A DNA stretch of 64,000 nucleotides, from assembly GCA_026415395.1 (NCBI GenBank), contig JAOAHD010000002.1, forward strand, positions 458,691-522,690, written 5' to 3'. The notes beneath the pieces were generated by a model. The model made no database searches and was not told the DNA's origin. It was given only the letters and a program-made list of their open reading frames with translations. Position 1 is the first letter of the stretch; each line of letters opens with the position of its first letter. The translations under genes and the position numbers were made by a program. Source of the DNA: Candidatus Binatia bacterium. Its GTDB lineage: Bacteria > Desulfobacterota > Binatia > HRBIN30. Positions 25,037 through 33,573 of this stretch are shown piece after piece.

Positions 25037-26518
25037 ATGTGGTACCAAACTGACGATCCAAACAACCGTGTGCCTGCGAATCTCCAACCAGGGGCGCGCG
25101 TTCATCTGGCTGCCATTGGTGGTGTGGCGATGTCGGCTCTGGCCGTGCTGCTGAGGGAACGCGGTTACGACGTCACCGGTTCCGACGATGTGTTGTACCC
25201 GCCCATCAGTACGCTGCTGGAGCAAATGCAAATTCCTGTGCGTCGCGGTTTTTCTCCTGATAATCTCGAGCCCGCTCCTGATCTCGTGGTGATTGGCAAC
25301 AAAATCACGAGGAACAACCCAGAAGGTCAAGCCGTGCTGGAGCGCGGCCTTCCGTACGCCTCCTTGCCGCAGACTTTGTACGAGCTGTTTCTGCGTACCC
25401 GCTCGCCGCTGGTGGTGGCGGGTACCCACGGCAAGACCACCACGACTGCCATGTTGGCCTGGATATTTCACGCCACCGGCAGGGAGCCGAGTTTTCTTGT
25501 CGGTGGGCAAGTGAAAGGCTGGAACTGCAACGCGCGGCTGGGTAGTGGCGCCTACTTTATTGTGGAGGGCGACGAGTACGACAGCGCCTTTTTCGACAAG
25601 CGGCCCAAGTTCTTGCACTATCAGCCACAGGCACTGGTGCTGAATGCACTCGAATTCGATCACGCCGACATTTACCGTGATCTCGATCACGTGAAATATG
25701 CCTTTCGTAGGTTGGTGGAGATGCTGGCTGCCGACGCTGTCGTGCTTGCCTGCCGGGACTTTCCCCATGCGTGGGATGTCGCTCGCGTGCACCCGCGCAC
25801 TACCAGCTTTGGATTTGCCGCGGATGCGGTCTGGCGGGCCAGCGAGGTGCGGGATGAGGGTCGGCTTTCGTTCACGTGCCTGTACAAGAATCGGCCGGTA
25901 GCGAGAGCGAGTTTGGCGGTGATGGGGGCGATGAATGCACGGAATGCACTCGCGGCGATGGCAATGGCATCGGAGCTCGGAATCCCTATGGGGGAAGCTG
26001 TGCAGGCCTTGGAAAGCTTTCCGGGGGTGGCCCGCCGGCAGGAGGTTGTCGGTGAATTTGGAGGAGTGCTCTTGATCGACGACTTCGCCCACCATCCGAC
26101 CGCAGTGGCCGCGACGTTGGATGCCGTCCACCAGCGCTATCCACACCGGCGATTGTGGGCGCTTTTCGAACCTCGTTCGAACACCTCTCGGCGCAAGGTG
26201 TTTCAAACGGAATACGTGCACGCGCTGTCCCGGGCGGAGCGGGTCATCGTCGGTGGGGTCTTGCGCAAGGCCTCGGATGCGGTGCCGGAGGACGAGCTGT
26301 TTTCCCCGCAGCAACTTGTCATGGATCTCGAGGTCGCGGGTGTGAGCGCGCGGCATTTTGATGACCCAGAGGTGATCGTCGTTGCCGTCGAGCGGAATGT
26401 GCGCCCTGGGGACGTGGTCGTTCTCATGTCCAACGGCGACTTTGGTGGCTTGCGCGGAAAGCTTGCACACGCTCTTGTCGCTCGGACCACGCACCGCGCT
26501 CGGTGGGCCTCACGCTAG
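25037..26518 (+). CDS. mpl: UDP-N-acetylmuramate:L-Ala-gamma-D-Glu-mDAP ligase
   Basis: 493 aa. The Mur ligase fold is evident: HLAAIGGVAMSALA (Rossmann start), GTHGKTTTTAML (ATP P-loop), EGDEYDSAFFDKRPKFLHY, a strongly Mpl-specific stretch, then NALEFDHADIY, the DDFAHHPTAV motif and LFEPRSNTSRRKVFQ. Mpl attaches recycled murein tripeptide straight to UDP-MurNAc. The EYDSAFFDKRPKF block separates it from MurC. It follows the serine hydrolase by 18 bases. Confidence 0.96.
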   Translation: MWYQTDDPNNRVPANLQPGARVHLAAIGGVAMSALAVLLRERGYDVTGSDDVLYPPISTLLEQMQIPVRRGFSPDNLEPAPDLVVIGNKITRNNPEGQAVLERGLPYASLPQTLYELFLRTRSPLVVAGTHGKTTTTAMLAWIFHATGREPSFLVGGQVKGWNCNARLGSGAYFIVEGDEYDSAFFDKRPKFLHYQPQALVLNALEFDHADIYRDLDHVKYAFRRLVEMLAADAVVLACRDFPHAWDVARVHPRTTSFGFAADAVWRASEVRDEGRLSFTCLYKNRPVARASLAVMGAMNARNALAAMAMASELGIPMGEAVQALESFPGVARRQEVVGEFGGVLLIDDFAHHPTAVAATLDAVHQRYPHRRLWALFEPRSNTSRRKVFQTEYVHALSRAERVIVGGVLRKASDAVPEDELFSPQQLVMDLEVAGVSARHFDDPEVIVVAVERNVRPGDVVVLMSNGDFGGLRGKLAHALVARTTHRARWASR

Positions 26519-26552
26519 ACAGCCAGGCTAAGCCCTTGTTAGGTACGCAGGT

Positions 26553-26975
26553 ATGCGGTCGTATCGAAAAGAGCTCGTGCTCCACGTGCCGTCGCGCATG
26601 GGCTTTGTCAACATTACGCCCGAGGTGGAAGCCGCAGTTCGGGAAAGCGGCGTGCAAGAGGGGCTGTGCTTGGTCAACTCGATGCACATCACGTCGAGCG
26701 TGTTCATTAACGACGACGAACCGGGGTTGCTGGAAGATTACGCACGCTGGCTCGAACAATTGGCGCCATATGATCCGAGCCCAGAGCGCTATCACCACAA
26801 TCGCACTGGAGAGGACAACGGGGACGCCCACCATAAGCGGCAGGTGATGGGCCGCGAGGTGGTGGTGGCCATTACTAAGGGGAAACTCGACTTCGGCCCT
26901 TGGGAACAGATTTTCTACGGTGAGTTCGATGGGCGTCGAAGAAAGCGCGTTCTCATCAAGATCATTGGCGAGTGA
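26553..26975 (+). CDS. YjbQ family (UPF0047) protein
   Basis: 140 aa. Family motifs are [64 protein letters not shown] and [26 protein letters not shown]. The histidines form a probable metal site; members are sometimes labelled secondary thiamine-phosphate synthase, a role known only from complementation. It lies 34 bases after mpl and may ride on the same transcript. Confidence 0.94.
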   Translation: MRSYRKELVLHVPSRMGFVNITPEVEAAVRESGVQEGLCLVNSMHITSSVFINDDEPGLLEDYARWLEQLAPYDPSPERYHHNRTGEDNGDAHHKRQVMGREVVVAITKGKLDFGPWEQIFYGEFDGRRRKRVLIKIIGE

Positions 26976-27079
26976 GCCCCCAAGTTCGCACGTAGCCACC
27001 CCTGTTCTGGCCGGGGGCGAACTGGAGTGCACCGGATCATGCAGCCCGAGCCAGCAGAATTCCGCCGCCGAGATCTTCC

Positions 27080-27844
27080 TCAGCGCAGATCGCCAAAGGA
27101 GACGGATTTCTCTTCGACGTCGATGATTGCGTAGTCTCCGTTTGCGAGCTGCCCCGGGGAGACCACGAGAGTCGAGCCGACCGTAGCCTTTCCCTTGGCA
27201 CCGTCTGGCCGCGAGCACACCGCAAGATAAGGATTGTAGGTTTTCAGAATGTGGCTGATCGCCTCGTGGCCGTTGGCCTTGTGCTCGCCTTCAAAGGGTG
27301 TGGCCGGTGCCGTGTGGCCAACGAAAATTTTCACCTGCTCGAGGTGACGCAAAAAGTCGAGCGAAAACTGTGCTTCCCAGCCTGGATACATGAGAAAAAA
27401 CTCATGATCCCGCTCGTTGCCGGTGACTTCTCCACCAAAGCCGGCAACTACGTACCCCCGACCTAACGGAGCAAAGCTGCGGTGCACTAAGTGGATGTGT
27501 TTGTCCACTACCTCGGAGTTGAAGGCGGCCTGGAGAAAGAACCGTTCGGGGGCGTCGTTGCGGCCGGGAACGAAAAATACCGGAACGCCGAGCCTATCGA
27601 GCTGGCCGAAGAAACGGGTGATCGACTCTGCGTCGTCCCGCCGTTCGCGGACAACTTCGGGCTGATCCAACCGCGGTAGGCGGCCTTCCGCTTTTGCCCG
27701 CTCCCACTCCGCTTGGCGGGCTTCTGCACGCAACACGTTGCCCGTAAAAAGTACCGCGTGCACACGTGCGTTCTTTACCACTTCGCTCAACCGATCGAGG
27801 TACGCAAACTCTTCCCGCAGGTCGCCAATGGCCAAAAGTTTCAT
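27080..27844 (-). CDS. Calcineurin-like metallophosphoesterase
   Basis: 254 aa from the ATG at 27844 with GGGAGGA upstream; a 44-residue upward extension has no family likeness. MKLLAIGDLREEF, LFTGNVL, FVPGRNDAPE, the GFGGEVTGNE turn and FVGHTAPATPF follow the order of the phosphoesterase metal-binding motifs (D-x-H, GD/N, GNH, H, GH). Several positions are atypical: the first motif is GDLREE rather than GDxHG, and GRND replaces GNHD. Substrate unknown; a cytoplasmic enzyme. Confidence 0.85.
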   Translation of the reverse strand: MKLLAIGDLREEFAYLDRLSEVVKNARVHAVLFTGNVLRAEARQAEWERAKAEGRLPRLDQPEVVRERRDDAESITRFFGQLDRLGVPVFFVPGRNDAPERFFLQAAFNSEVVDKHIHLVHRSFAPLGRGYVVAGFGGEVTGNERDHEFFLMYPGWEAQFSLDFLRHLEQVKIFVGHTAPATPFEGEHKANGHEAISHILKTYNPYLAVCSRPDGAKGKATVGSTLVVSPGQLANGDYAIIDVEEKSVSFGDLR

Positions 27845-28103
27845 TTCACATCCTCCCTCGCGTTGTGTGTTTGTGCCTGATGAACCGCCCAACGGCGAGC
27901 GCCACGCAATATGTGTCGCCTTGGCGCGGTTGTAAACGGTTGCTTTGCAAACTTCGTGACCAATGGGGTGGTTCAAACGTGGCCGATGCAGAGGGCAGGG
28001 AAAATCTTGCGTTTGGGAAGGGACGGGCCGCCCTAAGCTGCGTGCTCTGGGTGTAGGATCTTCCTGCTGTCGGATTGCCTCGAGCGTGTGCTAGAGCCGG
28101 CGC

Positions 28104-28796
28104 ATGGAACGCGAAGTTGCACACGTCATGCTTTACGCCGGCTCCGCTTGGCTGGCTGGGAGCTTGATTGGACTGGAGCGGACGTTTCACGGCCGGCCGG
28201 CTGGTTTTCGAACTCACGCCTTGGTGTGCTTGGCGTCGGCCCTGCTCATGTTGGTTACCACCCACCAATGGGAGTGGCTGGCCGGCGCCCCGCTGGAGAC
28301 CGTACGGACAGATCCCACGCGCATGGCGGCGGGCATTATGACCGGCATCGGTTTTCTTGGTGCAGGGGTGATTTTTAAGGAACGCCTGGCAGTCCGAGGC
28401 CTTACCACCGCAGCTTCGATTTGGATCACGGCAGTGCTCGGGATTTTGTATGGTGTCGGACTATTCGTACCCGCTGCTCTCGGCACGGTGGCGGTTTTGG
28501 GTACGCTCGCTGTGTTTCGTTGGATGGAGGACCGCATGCCCACACAGCTCTTCGCGCACTGTACAGTGCGCTTCGATCGACAGCACGTCCCGAGCGAGCA
28601 CGCATTGCGAGGCATGGTTGCCGAGCAAAAGGCCGGCGTTGCCAGCCTGAGTTACCATCTCGTCGACCACGGCCGCGCCTTCGAGTACGCCATGGTCATT
28701 CGGTCCTACCGGCGCGCTAGCTTCGAAAAGCTCGCAGAGCGTTGGCGCCAGGAGCCTAACGTCGTGGAGTTCAGCATCACTCCGACCGGGGAGTGA
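28104..28796 (+). CDS. MgtC/SapB family membrane protein
   Basis: 230 aa. AGSAWLAGSLIGLERTFHGRPAGFRTHALVCLASALLML and MTGIGFLGAGVIFKERLAVRGLTTAASIWITAVLG are the defining MgtC motifs, with four to five membrane segments in the first 140 residues. The C-terminal ~80 residues form a soluble ACT-like domain, as in longer family members. MgtC proteins affect magnesium homeostasis and F-ATPase regulation in pathogens. Stands alone; no Mg2+-responsive leader is recognised. Confidence 0.93.
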   Translation: MEREVAHVMLYAGSAWLAGSLIGLERTFHGRPAGFRTHALVCLASALLMLVTTHQWEWLAGAPLETVRTDPTRMAAGIMTGIGFLGAGVIFKERLAVRGLTTAASIWITAVLGILYGVGLFVPAALGTVAVLGTLAVFRWMEDRMPTQLFAHCTVRFDRQHVPSEHALRGMVAEQKAGVASLSYHLVDHGRAFEYAMVIRSYRRASFEKLAERWRQEPNVVEFSITPTGE

Positions 28797-28828
28797 CCCT
28801 TGGCTATACAGCGGCAACGCGGGGCCCT

Positions 28829-29104
28829 TTAGAGCAGTAACAAAACCGGAACCGCTGCACTCCCGATCACAACCAAAAGGAAGAGAACCGCGGTTGCCGC
28901 GGTCTCCCAGCGGTTTGGCTCGTCTTGCTGTTTGTCTCCCACGGTCGCCCGCTCTTCGAGAGAAGCAAAGCCAACACGCTGTTCAGCCGGTACGGGCTTT
29001 TGCTGCGAGTGTGTCGCGGCACAGCCGAGCTCAAAGACGAGGAAGCAAGCCAGCAACACGGCGGCGAGCCGCGACGTAAGGATGGAGGCGCGTAAGGGAA
29101 CCAT
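28829..29104 (-). CDS. Small lipoprotein with C-terminal membrane segment
   Basis: 91 aa from the ATG at 29104. A type II signal ends at LGC (VFELGC, about residue 28), then a 35-residue polar linker and a second hydrophobic helix at the very C-terminus (TAVLFLLVVIGSAAVPVLLLL). A lipoprotein with a C-terminal membrane anchor is uncommon. Convergent with mgtC. Function unknown. Confidence 0.6.
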   Translation of the reverse strand: MVPLRASILTSRLAAVLLACFLVFELGCAATHSQQKPVPAEQRVGFASLEERATVGDKQQDEPNRWETAATAVLFLLVVIGSAAVPVLLLL

Positions 29105-29366
29105 GAGTAAGCCGGCTATCACAGGCGCGATTCCGGCGCGATGGGAAAATGCTCCCGCCCCTGCCCGCCGCTTACGCTCATGATCTCTGGCAATGTTGCC
29201 TGACAAGCGGAGCGCTTGCAGTGCGCGGCGAGTTGGAACAAGTGAAGGGCTAACTTGCGTTTGCAACTGATGGCTGCAGCACACCAGCAGGGGAAAAAAG
29301 GGGGCTAGCGCGCGGGGTCGGGCCGCGGCCGTGCACAGTCCCCGCCACTGACGAAAGGGGAGATCG

Positions 29367-30425
29367 ATGCCGAGCTGTGCAGCTTGTGGAGGTCGTAGGT
29401 GGCTGTATTGTACGACGTGCCTTGGCACCGGGATGATCCGTTGTCGGAGTTGTCGTGGAGCGGGTGTGAGAAGATGTCGGTGGTGCCGGGGCGAGACGGT
29501 TGTCCCTTGCGGCGAGTGCAGCGGTTACGGATTTGGCTGGGACGGGGAAGAATGCACGAGGTGCTATGGTACGGGCCAACGCCCGTGTAGAGGCTGCCGA
29601 GCCGCGGGTGGTGACGAGGATGATGGAGGCCTTGGGCAATGCCGTAGATGCTGGGGGCGTGGGTTCGTAAGATGCGAAGATTGCCGCGGTTCCACGCATC
29701 AACGCTGTGCAGATTGCCGAGGAACGAGGTGGAGTGAAGAGGCTCCGAGGCCGACTTCCTCTCGCGACGCCAATCCCTCCGAACAGGCTAACGCGGATTG
29801 GGAAGACGAAGAACCAGGGGAAGAGGATTGGGAAGAGGAGGAGTCGGAAGGGGAAGATTGGGACGAGGAAGAAGAGTGGGAGGAAGAAGAGGAGTGGGAG
29901 GAAGAGGAAGATTGGGAGCAGGGGGAAGACTCGGAAGATGGGGAAGACGAGGCGGGTAGTACGCGCAGCGGGGAAGAGCAGGAGAGGGCGTCGAGCGCCG
30001 TTCCTGAAGATGAAACGCGTGACGAAGGCCCGCTGCTCGATGGTGACGAAGAGTGCGCCACGGAAGCGAGCAACCAAGGTGCTGCCGCTGGCGCGGCCGA
30101 CGACCTCTTCGAATACAAACCGCGCATGCAGGGTTTTTGGCCGGTTGGCGACGATGCTGGGAAACGGGAAGAGGACGACGAGTGGGATGACGCCCCCGAG
30201 CCGTCGAAGGATCAGACGCCCCCACCGGGCCCCGAGGCTTGCGGACATTGTGAACCGCGGTTGCGGAAGTTTCTCCTCAGTGGACCAGGACAAGAACCGG
30301 CAGACTGTCCACGGTGTCGAATGGCTCCCGAAGCCTCACGGGACGGAGGCGACGCAGAGGCGCGGGGAGAGTGCGAAGAAACAGAAACTATAGCCCAGTG
30401 CGAGAAGGACACCGGCAGAGGTTAG
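29367..30425 (+). CDS. Multi-zinc-finger protein with tryptophan-studded acidic domain
   Basis: 352 aa from an ATG after AAAGGGGAGA. Residues 4-117 hold ten CxxC pairs (C4, C15, C26, C37, C48, C63, C74, C92, C103, C114 open them), many followed by Gly-x-Gly, as in the DnaJ cysteine-rich domain (CxxCxGxG). Residues ~140-230 are almost wholly Glu/Asp with tryptophans at regular steps (145, 155, 165, then 171, 177, 183). A C-terminal CGHC...CPRC ribbon (292-317) follows. No J-domain. I know no protein of this architecture. The antisense frame of 347 aa is composed of low-complexity shadow. Confidence 0.72.
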   Translation: MPSCAACGGRRWLYCTTCLGTGMIRCRSCRGAGVRRCRWCRGETVVPCGECSGYGFGWDGEECTRCYGTGQRPCRGCRAAGGDEDDGGLGQCRRCWGRGFVRCEDCRGSTHQRCADCRGTRWSEEAPRPTSSRDANPSEQANADWEDEEPGEEDWEEEESEGEDWDEEEEWEEEEEWEEEEDWEQGEDSEDGEDEAGSTRSGEEQERASSAVPEDETRDEGPLLDGDEECATEASNQGAAAGAADDLFEYKPRMQGFWPVGDDAGKREEDDEWDDAPEPSKDQTPPPGPEACGHCEPRLRKFLLSGPGQEPADCPRCRMAPEASRDGGDAEARGECEETETIAQCEKDTGRG

Positions 30426-30528
30426 AGCTACTGAGTGAGCCTCGCTCGCCTTGGCAGTACGCTCTCCACGGCGGCACATCCGGGGGCGCCGGTGCCTGGC
30501 CCGCCTGACCACCCGCACCCGCCGATCA

Positions 30529-30581
30529 TGCCTAGCTCGTCTCGGGATGACGATGAAAAGATTAAACGTGCCTAGCTCGTC
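30529..30581. repeat. 13-bp direct repeats in a short non-coding insert
   Basis: TGCCTAGCTCGTC occurs at 30529-30541 and 30569-30581. Read on the minus strand, the surrounding bases translate as a fragment (FIVIPRRARHD) reminiscent of the dispersed repeats that produce 'VIPRRARND'-like text in many bacterial genomes. It lies about 100 bases past the 3' end of tRNA-Ala. The rest of 30426-30683 holds no gene I can support. Confidence 0.45.
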
Positions 30582-30683
30582 GCTGCACTCCTCGCTGTCG
30601 GCAACAATGCGAAGCCGGAGTGCAGAGAAGTCCCGTGAGGTCGTGCAAGGCAAGCCGGTAGCTCGCTAACGGTGAACGAAGAG

Positions 30684-30756
30684 TGGAGCTGAGCGGAGTC
30701 GAACCGCCGACCTCCTGAATGCCATTCAGGCGCTCTCCCAACTGAGCTACAGCCCC
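30684..30756 (-). tRNA. tRNA-Ala (GGC)
   Basis: 73 nt folding as a full cloverleaf: 7-bp acceptor GGGGCTG/CAGCTCC, D-arm GCTC...GAGC, anticodon stem CCTGA/TCAGG with loop ATGGCAT (anticodon GGC), T-arm GGCGG TTCGACT CCGCT and discriminator A. The CCA end is not encoded. Confidence 0.97.
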
Positions 30757-30784
30757 AATCGTCAACGTTCTTGTCAGCTGCCCA

Positions 30785-30813
30785 CGCATAGCTGAGCGCA
30801 ACCCTCAGGGCAA
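30785..30813 (-). promoter_or_regulatory. Possible sigma-70 promoter for tRNA-Ala
   Basis: Minus-strand -35 TTGCCC (30808-30813) and -10 TATGCG (30785-30790) are 17 bases apart and end 28 bases before the tRNA. Matches to consensus are partial (four and three of six). Confidence 0.35.
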
Positions 30814-30938
30814 CAGCAACTCCATGTTGGTCTAGAGGCCTTCGGCTTAACGTGCTTCTTGGGTGAGAAATGCGGGGACGGCACAGGCCGTACATGGAGT
30901 TTATGCTGCTCGCGCTCCAGCCGGTTGCACCCGCCCCG

Positions 30939-31188
30939 TTACTTGCCGGACCTGTTCACGGCCGCCTTTGGCCGTTTCCACACCATGACTCGTCGGTTGA
31001 TTTCGGTCACGCCCTTGAGGGCCTCGCCCATGCCCACGGCTACGTTTTCGATTACACTGGGCTTGAAGCGCCGTCCGAGTGCGGCACCGCCGCTGCTTTT
31101 CCCCGAGCGCAATTTCCCTACGCAGGTAGAAGAACACAAGGCACAAGCCTGCGGCCACAAGACCCATAAAAAAGCCCACTTTGACCAC
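30939..31188 (-). pseudogene. Possible frameshifted small membrane protein
   Basis: From a GTG at 31188 one frame reads VVKVGFFMGLVAAGLCLVFFYLRREIALGE, a membrane helix with a basic end; then it turns to Arg-rich noise. A second frame on the same strand continues plausibly (GRRFKPSVIENVAVGMGEALKGV...AVNRSGK) to the stop at 30939. A one-base shift in the run GGGGAAAA near 31095-31105 would join them. There is no strong ribosome site and I recognise no family, so this remains tentative. Confidence 0.3.
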
Positions 31189-31475
31189 TCGATACGGATG
31201 GGAAAAGGCCGAAGAGGGCCAAGGCACCGGGAAGAATCAATCGAAGCCGCTTCGCCCGTTGCGGCGAGGACCGAAGGCTTTGCCCGGCCTTCCTGGGCGA
31301 AAGAATCGCGCTCCGAGCAGTGCATCTTCGGCTGGTGCAAACCCGCGAGGCCCGGTTCCAAGAAAAAGTTGACAACCGGTGGGGGCACGTAGTGTCTGTG
31401 GGCCGCCGCTCAGGGATGAGGCTCAGCGCGGGCGTAGAGGTGGGCGTACCCGCAGCCTGTGCTTCAGAAGGGAGG

Positions 31476-32569
31476 GTGTGGAGGGCCTCCAAGACAGTAG
31501 AAGACACGAGCTGGGTACGTGTGCTCGCTCGCTTTGCGTGGTTCGGTGTTGCGCTGCTCACGAGCGCTGCCAGCCAGCCCTTCATGCGCTCTACCGCAGT
31601 GGCAGTACCTGTCTCGCTGCCAGTGAGTGTGTCGACGGGCTTGGGCTCCACCGTGTGGGTAGCAACGAACGATAGCAGCACTTCTGGCGGTGCTTTCGGT
31701 GGATTTTGTGGCTACTCTCCAGCCTTGGGTTTGACCGATGCAGGGTCCGCTGCAGGGTCCGCCTCCGGGGCTTTCGATGCCTACGACGAGGCTTGGAGTG
31801 TGTGGATCGATGGCGTGCCGTTCGTGGCTCCGGCCACCGTGGATTTGACCGGGACCACGCTTCTTGCCGGACCGGTCCCGATGTCGGGACTCAACGTTTG
31901 GGTGCAATACTTCTTTTCTATCAACACACAAGCGATGAGGATGTTGGTGTTCTTGCAAAACTCCACCGCGTCCACGATCACCGCTGTGGTAGAGGTGCCC
32001 GTCAATTTTGGTTCGGATTCTTATACGCAGGTCGACGACACCTCCTCGGGCGACACCTCGGTAACCGTGGCCGATCGGTGGGTGGTGACCTCCGACGGCG
32101 GCCGGGGCGACCCCGTCAACACCAGCGTGTTTTATGGCCCAGGAGCTCCGGCCGTAGCGCCCTTTAATTATACGCAGACGGTTTTCGAGTGTTCCGGCTC
32201 TGAAGGCTTGGGAGCAACCTTCAATATCTCGGTGCCGGCCAACAGTGCGCGGGCGTTGATGTTTTTTGCCGCTCTCGGCGATATTCTGGGCACGGGGAAT
32301 CCATTTCAGGGGCCACGACGAATGCGGCGCTATTCGATTCGGTGACGGCCTTGGCAAGCCAAACCGATCTTCTGACCGGGGTTTCCGTCGACACTTCGCA
32401 GAGTGCTCTCATCCTGAATTGGGAGGGTTTGTCCGTTCCCTTGCCGCAGCAGTTTGTGCCCCGCGCTCCGGTTCCGGCAATGGCAGCGCCGTTTTTCGCA
32501 GCGTTGGTGCTCGTTCTCAGCATGCTCGGCCTGGCACGCCTCCGTGGGAGAAACGTGAGGGGCAGTTAG
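31476..32569 (+). pseudogene. Secreted surface protein gene split by a frameshift
   Basis: The first part, from about 31476 (GTG; an ATG at 31416 is also possible), has a signal peptide and a Ser/Thr/Gly-rich beta-type body, and at 32300 is followed by 15 meaningless residues and a stop at 32345. A +1/-1 shift around 32300-32304 enters a second frame (TNAALFDSVTALASQTDLL...) that runs to 32569 and ends VPAMAAPFFAALVLVLSMLGLARLRGR, a hydrophobic helix plus basic tail like an IPTL/PEP-CTERM-type sorting signal. The two frames together make one coherent ~360-residue surface protein. Real mutation and sequencing error cannot be told apart here. Confidence 0.6.
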
Positions 32570-32656
32570 TCGCGCCGAACTGAGATCCCGCCTGCGCAAG
32601 CTTGCGGCCCCGTCCGTAAGCTTCGCTGAAGACCTAGCGAGCCTCGGTTGAGGCCC

Positions 32657-33292
32657 TCAGGCTGCAGCTGGGCGCCAGAGGCGCCAGATGGGTACGCCCA
32701 CGGCGAAGAAAGTACCAAGGCAACGAAAGCCGTGGCGGCTGTAAAAGTGCAAGTTTTCTTCCCGCGCGGTTTCCAAATACGCAGGCAAGGGATGCTCCGT
32801 CGCTTGCAAGGCGTGTGTGAGGAGCCGACTCCCGAGCCCGCGATGTTGGACTGCTGGATCCACGCCGAGTGTGCGCACGTAGAGAAACGGTGGGCGCGGC
32901 ATATGGCGCGCGATCGTGCGCGCCGCTTCCACCGCACGTTGGGCGGCGCTCCATCCGATATGCCAGAGGCTTCGCAGCGAAAATAGCGTGTCGCTTGCGG
33001 CTGTAACTGCACCGCCGGGAAACGACACCGAGATCAGACCGCAAATCGCCCCGGCGGATCCCCGCACAATCCACGCCGGGTGCCGCGACAAGCAATGGGC
33101 GCGTAGCGAAAGGCGAAAACTCCACCACATCTTTTCTGTCCGCTTGCTGGAAGGCTCGCCACAAATGGCCTGCACAAGCGGGTCGTGAAAAAAGGCACGC
33201 ACCAACATGCTTGCCGCTTCACGCTCGTGTTGCCAAGCGAACTGTTCGATTGGCCATAAGGGTGGCAGAGCGCGTGTGCTTGGTTCCGTCAC
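32657..33292 (-). CDS. GNAT family N-acetyltransferase
   Basis: 211 aa from the GTG at 33292, which follows AAGGAG; the frame is open to 33382. The GNAT core is clear: FLYVRTLGVDPAVQHRGLGSRLLTHAL includes motif A (the pantetheine-binding QHRGLGSRL), then LETAREENLHFYSRHGFRCLGTF is motif B. The N-terminal half has HDPLVQ and RGSAGAICGLISVSFPGG. Substrate unknown. Opposite in direction to the frameshifted surface gene and divergent from the histidine kinase. Confidence 0.85.
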   Translation of the reverse strand: MTEPSTRALPPLWPIEQFAWQHEREAASMLVRAFFHDPLVQAICGEPSSKRTEKMWWSFRLSLRAHCLSRHPAWIVRGSAGAICGLISVSFPGGAVTAASDTLFSLRSLWHIGWSAAQRAVEAARTIARHMPRPPFLYVRTLGVDPAVQHRGLGSRLLTHALQATEHPLPAYLETAREENLHFYSRHGFRCLGTFFAVGVPIWRLWRPAAA

Positions 33293-33573
33293 GACGATCT
33301 CCTTGCCGACACGGCGCGGCGTGCGCCGCAGGCTAGCCCGCACTTGGCGCCAGCGGCAAGCGGGCTCGAACAGCTTGTACACACAAATCTCGGGGGTTGC
33401 GTTCGGAAGTGTCTTAGGAAAACTCGATCGCGTTTTGCCATAGCGTTAGTGATTCGGCATCCAGCACCGCTCTCTTGGCCATACGGCTGAGCAGGCTCCT
33501 ACGGTGCCCGGTCGGGTATGATCGATGCTGCATTTGGATCACTAACCAGAATGAAGGCGACCGGAGAACATTG

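Noticed and set aside
25010..26494. 494-aa open frame antisense to mpl
   Set aside because: Shadow of GC-rich codon use; the plus-strand frame has every Mpl motif and the antisense frame has none of a real protein.
29290..29366. Cobalamin-riboswitch-like text (AGGGGAA ... AGTCCCCGCCACTGACG) ahead of the multi-zinc-finger gene
   Set aside because: The core resembles the CCCGCCACTGT box, but the GGTGxAAxxCC hairpin and the downstream B12 box (AGCCAGGAGACCTGCC-like) are missing, and the start codon follows within 20 bases.
29250..30293. 347-aa antisense frame rich in Phe/Leu/Pro
   Set aside because: It is the reverse reading of the Glu-rich acidic region, so its composition is an artefact.
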